Shown here: one piece after another, positions 55,701 to 64,000 of the stretch | Numbering within the stretch: the first letter of the stretch is position 1 | Layout of the letters: each line of letters starts with the position of its first letter | Assembly: GCA_037039685.1 (NCBI GenBank) | Contig: JAWNGF010000007.1 | Coordinates: 620,001 to 684,000 of the forward strand | Direction: 5' to 3' | DNA from: Ceratobasidium sp. AG-K | Taxonomy: Eukaryota; Basidiomycota; Agaricomycetes; Cantharellales; Ceratobasidiaceae | Length of the DNA stretch: 64,000 nt | Made by a program: the position numbers and the translations under genes | Notes under the pieces: model-generated | Told to the model about the DNA's origin: nothing | What the model saw: the letters and a program-made list of their open reading frames with translations, nothing else | The model's database searches: none

Positions 55701-55805
55701 CTTACTCTGGGACTGAAGATCTATACCAAACAGGGCTCTGTGGCCACCATCACCGGGCAACTTCGTCAAGGCAAAGTCGTCACAGCAAAGAAGAAGAGCA
55801 GCTAA
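52787..55805 (+). CDS. Calpain-family cysteine protease, paralogue without ZZ finger
   Basis: The start at 52787 ([12 protein letters not shown]) and exon layout parallel the upstream gene. The triad is complete: [13 protein letters not shown] (Cys 53345-53347), [16 protein letters not shown] (His 54096-54098) and RMRNPWG (Asn 54210-54212). The beta-sandwich modules ([35 protein letters not shown]) and the final [10 protein letters not shown] block to the TAA at 55803 are present. The linker is Glu/Lys/Pro-rich, but the cysteines of the ZZ finger are missing. Near 54850 an intron uses either a GC donor (AAAAAG/GCGAGC) or a weak GT a few codons later. A tandem duplicate of the upstream gene; function presumably similar but with altered targeting. 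Confidence 0.9.
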
Positions 55806-56110
55806 ACCCCAGAATTAACGGATATGTATTTGTAAATCAGCTATTGGAATGTTGAATAACTCGAGACGGTCAGAAGTTTAACATGCATTGGGGAGATGAG
55901 CCATTCGCACCGTATTTGGACGACAAAATCGATGGACTTCGATGCTACTACGAACTCAATACCCCGGATAGCGGTGAGACTGGCAATATCGAGCAGCCTC
56001 AGGGCTTGCGTTGGGTGACCGTGGTTTTTGCAAAGGCCAGCGATTCAAAATCCGTCTTTCCCAATGTTTCGGTAGGCTTGGTAGACATTTGTACCTCCGC
56101 TCACTCTATA
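55806..56110 (+). other. Unassigned coding-like segment between calpain copies
   Basis: From 55883 a frame reads HWGDEPFAPYLDDKIDG, GLRCYYELNTPDSGETG and WVTVVFAKASDSKSV, which looks protein-like but is neither part of the upstream calpain nor obviously of the pseudogene. It could be the decayed front or tail of a fourth unit or an unrelated relic. Confidence 0.35.
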
Positions 56111-57075
56111 TATTTAGCCGGAGATTTTCGCCGACCGAGAAAGCTGCTCAGATGTTGCTCGGTAACCCTGAGGAGACTGCTAGTGTATGAGCGCGATTGT
56201 GGTGGTTTCTGGTCTGGAGGGACTTTTGGAAATGATGATTTGTGCACTAGTAAATGCAAGATTTATTCACTGATAACTATGGCGGTCGCACCAATGCTCA
56301 GTAACTGAGTTCATCGAGAGATGAAGAAATTCTGGTGTTCCGTTTCACATTCCGTCGTGACTCGGGATGGGTCCACATAATTATTGATGATCTGCTCTTT
56401 ACCAATGTCCCAAAATACGAGGACTTGTCTTCGAAAAGACAAGTACGAATCTCGTTCACGCAAAGGTAGCAAGTTTAAATTTCTATGCCATGCCATGAGC
56501 AATTCGGATAACAAAACCTGAGTGTATGCGTAACATTGCCTGCGATCAATTAGAGCGATTTGACAGGTACTTCAGGCCGCTTATCGAAGGCTTGTGCAAA
56601 ACTCTACGGCGATTATGCATATTCATAAGGAGGACGTGAAGCAGAGGCTATCGAGGATCTTACAGGCTAAGGGTTTTTTCGGACGGTAGCGCACTTCTTG
56701 GTCATGCGATTAGGGGAGTTGCAACCTCTCTCGAAGTCAAATATATCATGAATTTTGACCGAAAGTGGGAGATCCTATCAAGCACCATGAACACAGTGAG
56801 GACGATACATCAAAGCCAAAGTCCCGTGGACCAACCGATGCGGAGAGCAGTTCATCGACTGATTGTGACAACTTGCCCTCGGTGTTAAAGCTATGGCTGT
56901 AGGAAATCCAAGGGTGAGCCAGCCAAATTTCTGCAGTCAACATCCGGCCTGATAACGGCCTTGAAATCCAGATTGCCGCCGACTAGGGATACACGGTCAC
57001 CCTGGGGCTGAAACTTTACGGAAAACAGAACCCCGTCACGACAATAACAGGGTAGTTGCGCAGAGGCAGTTAATG
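56111..57075 (+). pseudogene. Decayed third calpain copy
   Basis: Fragments follow the calpain order. FADRESCSDVA leads to the active-site region, where the Cys codon survives but a TAG follows it (about 56175-56183). Then come RDSGWVHIIIDDLLFT and PKYEDLS (about 56360-56420), a KLYGDYAY segment with [12 protein letters not shown] (about 56600-56670), GVATSLEV, and finally a remnant of the TLGLKLYGKQ end block (about 57000-57050). Stops and frameshifts occur throughout, and large parts (His and Asn regions) are missing. A clear pseudogene of the tandem family. Confidence 0.85.
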
Positions 57076-57224
57076 CAGGAAGGAAGTGGATTGATGCTTA
57101 GGTAATATTGGCAGCGGCTTACGGCGAGAGTATGAATGAAATCATGAAATGACATCAGATATACATTACTACGACACATCATTGTCATTAGGAGTCATAA
57201 ACTGTAAGTCGAACGGGTTATTGG

Positions 57225-59219
57225 CTATTGGTAAACGTAGCAAAGTGGCGGACTGCGAGTATCTAGAACATCGGCGACGCTAACTGATTTATACATGCCT
57301 AACGAAAACTGTTAGCTGGGATGATCTTAGGTTTGAATTAACATGACTGACCTGCCGTAGGAATGAGATCCGATTTCTTGATCCAAGGAGGCATACCATT
57401 TGGATACTCGGCAAGTGCACTCGTATTCTAGGTCGGGAGTTTTAATATTGCCAAGTATCTGATCTCTCTCTGACGAACCTGAACCGATCCTCCTTTAAAC
57501 GAGAACTTATTGATTGAATTCTTCTCTTGCCAGAGCCACCATAGCCGATCGACGTTCTAAGCTCGGGTTAGCAAAAAGTAATATATTCCATGCCATTGGC
57601 TTACCCCATGGTGCAAGTGAAACATTGGCTAAATTTCCCCGAGGTTAGTCATACGCGCGAGATAGATCACGAACATAATCACAAACCTCGTTTGCTGAAA
57701 ATGTAGGGGCTCCTTCAAAGGGACAATTGGAAGAATTGCTGCCGCGAGGGCATCGTCCAGCCAAATCACTTGATTGATGTGGGTAAGCAAGCCATATGGC
57801 AAAGAATTCATATTACATACCCTCCAACTAAACCGTGGACCATGCCATGCATCCCATCAAACTGAGTAACGAAAGTCAATACCAGCGTAAACCGCAAGCA
57901 ATTCTAAGCTAGGTCAAAACATACCTTCTCCATGTATGCCTGGAATGCAGTGAAATTACCCGTGGGTTGGGCGAGTAACGCTTTGATCTCAGCGGGAGTA
58001 AAGGTCTGGTTGGCCGGAATGTCCGGGAATCCAGGGAATCCGGCAAAAGGACGAGGTGTATAATTGCGTCGTAGTTTGTGCTTACTGCACAATGTATTAG
58101 AAACTAGAGCAAGGAATGAGGGGAAAGACAAACATGGGATAAGCAAACGTGAGGTTCAACCCGCCATCCTTGACAATATTGTCACTGCCAAATCGGCGTT
58201 AGTTCGAGTGGATCAGTTGAACAAATGCGCGTGTACGCACTCATTTGGGTCGCCAAACCCTCCCAGGCCAACCACGGGATCTGAATCCCAGATTGAGCTG
58301 GCTGCAACATCGGCGGAATCTAGATTAAAGGACCGTTAAAGTCACCACTACATAACCCACCAAGTGGACATACCATTCTCCCAAGCTACATTTAGATATC
58401 AAAAATTCGTCAAATTACTACATGAAGTACGTTGCCCTCAGCCACTTACCCCAATCTAATTGCTCGTTTAGTTAATATAAATCACAAAAAGGCGAATATA
58501 ACTTACAGGGTGCCACTCCTTTGTAGCCGCATTTGTTCCGTAACGCGTTTGTCCACTCGTGAACGTACAGCCTGAAGGTCTACTCAACATCTTGTTCTTA
58601 AAACTTCGTCATGCTGGACTGACCTATGCCAGGGTAAGAAATGGCCAGTGATGTGGATCAGGGCTATAGCGCTGAATTAGCAAGTGAACGTTGGAAATAC
58701 AGTATAGGGAGGCTTACGATTTAGGTTCATGTGGCTGTTGGAAAAGCGTCAGGACATTAAAATTGCGCCACAAACAAAATAGCTTACGCATATACAAGCT
58801 CGTCATAATATGTTCCCTCCGAAGAAACGGGTACAATCTTGAAATTTAAGTGAGCTCAAAAGCCTTGCAACCAAGTTGTCAAGCACTGACAAAATCAAAA
58901 GGCGTATAAGCCGAGGTGTTCACTGGGGGTTTTAAATTGCCTGATCGAGGGGTTCGATTCAGACACTGGTATTGCGACGATGGAGGTGCGATGGATGGAA
59001 TCGTCAGCTACCACGAAACCAAAAATCGACACCCAAAGTAGTACTCACGTTCACAGCGTCAATCCAAGCCTTCTTCTCCTTCCGAGAAAATGCTCGCCAT
59101 TCCTTGCGCACTTCAATACTTTTGCACTTTTTCGTCGTCGAAGTGACGGCTTCCGCAGCGGCCGCAGGTTCGAAGAATACCAGCGAAGCAGAGAGGAGGG
59201 CGATCCAAGTACTCTTCAT
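57225..59219 (-). CDS. Tyrosinase-like type-3 copper oxidase, secreted
   Basis: Predicted to oxidise phenols (o-hydroxylation and/or diphenol oxidation), as in melanin formation. The ATG at 59217-59219 opens a signal peptide, MKSTWIALLSASLVFFEPAAA. Then come CKSIEVRKEWRAFSRKEKKAWIDAV, the CuA site (YDELVYAHMNLN and HITGHFLPWHR), and the linker KHKLRRNYTPRPFAGFPGFPD. The CuB site follows (FDGMHGMVHGLVGG, then MFHLHHG joined to NVDRLWWLWQ), and the end reads ALAEYPNGMPPWIKKSDLIPTAG plus a last exon to the TAG at 57225. All six copper-binding histidines are visible. More than ten short exons. It is a short-tyrosinase form without a long C-terminal extension. A TATA-like ACATATATTAAG lies about 50 bp upstream. 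Confidence 0.9.
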
Positions 59220-61300
59220 TGCGTTCGGTTAGAATGAAGCACGGGGTGTGCAACAAGCATTGCGAGGCTTAATATATGTCCGTGCTGTAGCGCCCATAAA
59301 ACGCTCTGCGGGCAGGAAGAATCCACACTAGGCCACTCGGCACCGGGAGTAAGGTCGCCATGATGTCTATCTTCTTCGCTTTCAGTTGTAGAATATAGAC
59401 GATCAGGCACGAACCGCGTGGAAGCGAAGAAGTAGGGCACCTACCAGATAAAAGACCCGCGAAGATGCGTTATCAAGTGCAATCACCGGGCAGGCGTAGA
59501 TGGGAATGCTACTAACGGTATTGGAGGGGTGTTCGATGGCAGACCGCTCCTTGGAATAACCAATACAATACAATACATTGCTTCCTAGGACAGCGGATAA
59601 AGGCAATATTTTTGCCACCGTGAGTGGAGGATGCGACATGTACATTGTATTGGGTACCTAGTGCTTGGATAATTCCCAGAAAGGTAACTAGAGGCTAAAT
59701 AATAGAAGCGCTTTGGTCAAACTGACTGTTAGCGTTGGATCGTATCATTACCTGAACTGCCTGGGCCCCACGAGCCCAGACTCGAGGACCAGCTACATCG
59801 TAATATTACCCAGAGCTCGTGATGATGGGTGAGACTCGGGGGATTAGCCTCGTAGAACGCTCGGTGATATATGTTGCCCAGTGGGGTGATGGAGAACCAA
59901 GACACTGTGTGCTTCGAACAATATGACGATCGGACCGGGTCTGACGTAATCATTCGGAACCAAGCTCAAACTCGCCAATTGCAGTTCCACGCAATCTTCC
60001 CCTGCACGCCAAGTTCTTACAGTATGGGGTTCTTTACTTGCCCACGATGGAAATAACGCTAACCTGCTTCGGGATATTGTCGGATTGTTCCTGGATGCTC
60101 AATATCACGCTCATTCGGCGTTCTTCACAAGGGTGTAGTTCTCAGAGTGATCTGCCTTGTGTATCGTACTTACACTCTGCAGGAATGGTGATTTTCTCCA
60201 ATGCTACGCTCAAATATCCATATGCGATTGGTTTTTATGGTAGCGGTAGGCATCGGCAAGCATTTATACATAGGCAATTACAGGATAAAGTCAACCCCAA
60301 CAACAACTGAGGCGAACCGCGGAGTCTCGACAAAATAGATTCAGCGGACCGGCACGAGTTCGCAAAATGTTGAGCGCTCATAGTAAGCTGCGCTCCTCGG
60401 TTCTCATCTCTGCAAACGGGGCCGCCTAGCCGTGATAGAACCTCAGAGTTCTTCAAAATAGGGGGCACCTGGCTTCCTATCGTCATATTCCATAAGCGTA
60501 GGGGAATTTTGAAGATCGCTTCGAGTGGCGGGGGTAGACAGCAATAAATGGGAAGGTTATTGAGTACTCTAGTATACGATCCCTGAATATCTGGAAGCTC
60601 CGAGAATAATATCGTTGAAGCAGTGAGGTTGCCTCTGAATTGCTGCGCCGGACAAAAGTATTAACACATGCCCACACAGTGAGAGCAAGTGGATTCAAAA
60701 GATATTGATGAGTTTAAGCGAACCCGTGTGGGTACTTATAAAACTGTTGGAAATCCTACCCTGGCCCACCAGCTCACAATATGTCTACCCGCCATCACTG
60801 ATCCGATCTTCCGCATATCCTGAAAAATGGCGCTCTAACGCCCCTCGACTCAGCGCAAACCGCAATGCTAATTGGGGCTCGTAAGGCCTCGTTTGCGTAA
60901 ACGAGCCCTTACTAGCACGTGAGGTTTTCGCTGAGGAGCCATCCAAAACCTGTATGAGGAGAGCAACTTGTCGGGGGTGATACGGTTGTGTTGTTATCAC
61001 TAGTCCTCGGAATCTTGTTTGAAGACCTGTCGTCTTAATTGGTATAAGTCACCTCGAGACCCCTGGTATTCTAGTCACATACTCACACCGCAGCTAAAAG
61101 CCATTAGGGTGTGTTGGTAATGCAAACCGATTTTAGCAATTTGGCGCATATATGCTCAAAAACAGCCTGGCGAAGCAGGTTTTGTCTAATCTATTTCTGC
61201 AGCGTATATTAAATGTATCTAGGCCTTATATTATGCTGTTTATTTTACCCAAATATCGAACAACGGCATCCTGAGGCACAAGTTTGGACTCACCAAGATC
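59220..61300. other. Intergenic or relic region, no gene recognised
   Basis: Coding-like scraps occur: about 59880-60000 reads NQDTVCFEQYDDRTGSDVII, and about 60040-60120 reads NNANLLRDIVGLFLDAQ in another frame. No family is recognised and stops separate them, so they may be remnants of a dead gene. At 60888-60905 CTCGTTTGCGTAAACGAG is a perfect 7-bp-stem hairpin within a CTCGT-rich stretch like the MITE ends at 31 kb. Confidence 0.35.
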
Positions 61301-63933
61301 ACGTGTGGCCAAGCCCCATGTCAGCATTAGTACATAACTCACAATCACAATCCTTTGCCACACAATGACCATGACCGACCTGGACGATCACGCCTCCGTC
61401 TAGGCAGGGAGACGCAGGACGCCGGCAAAGTGCGAGTTGTATTTTTCGCTAGACCGCTACCTATTCACGTTTGAAATGCCCGCCGCACAAGGTGTCGTAG
61501 ACCTCCGCGTGCTTTAGGTCGAGCTACGTAGTGTGACCCAGGCGAATCTGTGCAACTGGATAACGTGCCACTCCATTGCATTTAATAGACGTATTACGGG
61601 CCTGTCGCCCACGGCTTCTTGTATCGCTCGTCGTAAATAGAGAAAAGTAGCCAATAATCAACAGCAGACATACTAGCGTCCTGGAAAGGAAAGAACGTGA
61701 CAATTTCGTTCATCTCGTCCTTTGAATCGAACACACCGGATGTTCCATTATGATGGAATTACGGCGGTTAAATCCGACAATATTGTACTATTTCGTCTAG
61801 TTGTCTCACCCATTTGTCCACGCGCGATAAAAATACACCATAGATCGGAGGGTGTTGTCACGTACTGTATGCATTGGTCAAGAAGCAATTATATATCGGG
61901 CCCTGTGAATCCAATACAACGGAGCACTCTTTTGATGTAACTTGGGGTACCAGGAAGCCAGAATACACACACCGATGATTGGAGGACTTGGGGTAGGCAT
62001 AGTTGTTGTCGAGTAATTTCCTAAATGAAGTACATTTGATATGCCTGCTGAAGTGAGTCTGGCGTCGTCAGAGGTGCGACTAAGCGACGAGCGCGAGCAC
62101 ATGACAACAATAGCATAACTGCCCGACCATGACCCAGGTACCTCACTGGGGAAAGCGGCCGCCCGAATAACTCTCTCCGTATACTCTAGACGCTGCTCGT
62201 AGACCGCCCGGAGTATCCGTGGCCGATGAGCTGGTCTTGTACGATACCGCTATGCAAGGCCTCCGTCAGATAGATCTCCTAGTCCAAAAGAAAAAGGGCT
62301 CAGAGCTCGATATCGACACAATCTCGAGCTCAATTCCACTCTCCAAGCTTGAAGCTATACTTGTAATATCCGAACTGCCAGATAACTTTAGGTTCTTTAA
62401 ATCTACTACTCTGGTCACGCTCTGTGTCAGGCTCATGTCGGCTATCAAGGTGGCGGGCGAATCCTCAGTGAGCCCCCGAGCCTGGCCCGAAAATCGCATC
62501 TAAATGTTGCAAGCCCTTCAGTCTTGCATATGGCTACGCTTGCTTCGGAATCCTCATACTCGCCTGTGGCGTGAACCTGTTCCAACGCACAGATGATTTC
62601 GACGATACCGTTGCTGAAATACACACACGATGAAAGGATGCCATTGCAATTGTTCTCCGGGAATGTCTTGAGTTATTCAAAGAGAGATCGAGACTGCACA
62701 GGATATAGCCTACTGCGATTATATCCTCGGCTGGTCCCAATGAAAGGGTCGCCCTCGCCGAGAGCCCCTGATGCATATATCCGACGCGACTTTTCTCCTG
62801 GATCTACTCTATGAGGTCCGAAAGTGCTTCCTACGACGTCTCTTGTCCACATAATCGCCTGGGGTCTATCCAGAGTATACATGTTCCTTTGGGGAACTGA
62901 TATCGAGACGTTACGGAGCATTCTTGATCATCGAGAGTTAAATGGAATTTCCATGATGCCACACCTAGTTAACCCGACCTCATCAACTCTTTTCCAGTTG
63001 AAAGTTCATTGAATCTGCTCGATCTCACAACAACCAGACGGTCACAAGGTTTGATCGGCATGCGGAAACCAATAGACGATGCGCTCGCAGAAAGCGAGCT
63101 CGAATCTTCCAATAGTTTGGTATCGTCGACGCCGTCAAGTGAGTTTACATCAAGTTTCAAATTTCAAATTAAGCATGCCAAGGCCCTCTAAGGAGCCAAA
63201 TATACGTACACCTAAAAATCACGACGTTCGCTTGTTCGATGAGGGATTGACGCGGAATCTCGACCTAACCGCGAGGACCGTATTTCTAATTGGAGAGTCA
63301 AGGCTAGTGGACGGTCAGCCAAGCATTAAGCCACACACATACTATCGGCAAGTCGAGTGGCTTCACTCGCGCGCCAGTTACTGGTGGCAGTCATAACCGC
63401 ATCCCATAGAAACAGATACCCAAAGCGTTCAAGCAAATACAGGCCCAACAATCGTAAACAGGCCTAGGGGACCATATAGCTCGAAGTGACAAAAGAGTGA
63501 AGTATCAGTGGGTGCAGAATGTTATTTAGGACGAGCTATTTATCACAAACTCAGTAGTTGACACTTGTGTCCGTGGCGGCGTTGAGTGAGGGGCGCCACC
63601 CCGCCATAACCAACATGTATTTCAAATAATCCCCACGCGGCTCACCGGTCCGTTTGCCGCGACTCCAGGTTCACGACATTCATTACATCTCAGGAGCCCT
63701 AGCGACACGACGAAGAGAACATAAATCAAAACAAAGAGGATGTACCAACAGACGAGCGGGGAGAATGATGAAGAGATTATGTAGAGATACTGTGAGAGCA
63801 TAGCGGAATAGAACATAAGGGTGCAGCAATGTCCGTTCAATACCTGCTCTGATTGAGTAAACTCCTGGTGGAGGAGTCAGGGAACGCACCAGGTCCAACG
63901 AGATCTAACAACACTTTCCCCTTCGCTTGAACC
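61301..63933. other. Region without recognisable genes
   Basis: A plus-strand frame at about 62210-62503 is protein-like (LVLYDTAMQGLRQIDLLVQ, PLSKLEAILVISELPDNF) and could be one exon of an unknown gene. A minus-strand hydrophobic frame at 63622-63840 could be a membrane anchor exon. Neither has supporting neighbours. I call no gene here. Confidence 0.35.
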
Positions 63934-63939
63934 CAACCA

Positions 63940-64000
63940 TGTCCGTCAACTTGAATATCCCCTTGCGCTGGGATCCGGAAGATACCGAGCCCATCGAAAA
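63940..64000 (+). CDS. Possible start of a gene running off the right edge
   Basis: An ATG near 63940 opens MSVNLNIPLRWDPEDTEPIE and stays open to the window end, with an ACCATG-type context. The piece is too short to assign. Confidence 0.3.

Noticed and set aside
62593..62814. Tetratricopeptide-repeat gene fragment
   Set aside because: A short DAIAIVLRECLELFKER-like reading appeared in one frame, but stops surround it and no repeat periodicity was found.
63622..63840. N-terminal exon of a cytochrome P450
   Set aside because: A hydrophobic anchor followed by REPGVAANGP is suggestive, but no further P450 exons (heme-binding Cys loop, ExxR) are found downstream on that strand.

Overview
The window looks like nuclear DNA of a filamentous basidiomycete. 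Genes are split by many short (50-80 bp) GT-AG introns, and the gene content is typically Agaricomycete: a large NACHT-WD40 STAND protein, an HSPA12-type Hsp70-like ATPase, a DUF6533 membrane protein, F-box proteins and a tyrosinase. The protein flavour resembles Ceratobasidiaceae (Rhizoctonia-like), but that is an inference without database support. Gene models were spliced by hand from reading frames, splice consensus and remembered family patterns.

Layout. 1-5405 is a gene-poor, strikingly CpG-poor block of decayed repeats with a broken Ty3/gypsy reverse transcriptase fragment and no intact gene. 5789-9059 (-) is a secreted GH3 beta-glucosidase and 10810-13187 (+) a divergent MFS transporter. 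13745-15089 is a 1.35 kb inverted repeat, followed by an intron-bearing elongator tRNA-Met (15489-15592, -). 16709-19531 (-) is an HSPA12-type Hsp70-like ATPase. An F-box gene (20039-27440) is cut in two by a full-length Ty1/copia element (20461-26438) with 271-bp LTRs and a CTTTG target duplication.

27440-30829 holds two divergently transcribed paralogues with the same intron positions and phases. I read their shared domain as related to the RFTS (replication-foci) domain of DNMT1, without any methyltransferase domain. 31001-34450 is repeats: MITE-like elements, a ~83-bp tandem array and CCTAA tracts. 34592-39508 (-) is the NACHT-WD40 protein (about 1528 aa in my model). 39631-41360 contains more small foldback elements. 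41680-43612 (-) is a Dal5/allantoate-permease-type transporter and 45348-47202 (+) a DUF6533 protein. 48991-57075 is a tandem calpain cluster: two apparently intact genes, one with a ZZ zinc finger, plus a decayed third copy. 57225-59219 (-) is a tyrosinase. 59220-64000 has no gene I can recognise apart from a possible gene start at the right edge.

How it fits together. The metabolic genes (beta-glucosidase, two transporters, tyrosinase) look like independent loci, not one pathway. The unifying theme is repeat control. Several repeat families occur both in the CpG-poor block and elsewhere in the window, and the copies in the block carry TpG/CpA where the others keep CpG. The copia element carries apparent CGA-to-TGA stops and LTR differences mostly at CpG. 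This is the signature of cytosine methylation followed by deamination, or a RIP-like process. A stand-alone RFTS-like pair beside such DNA is the most intriguing candidate system here, but a functional link is speculation.
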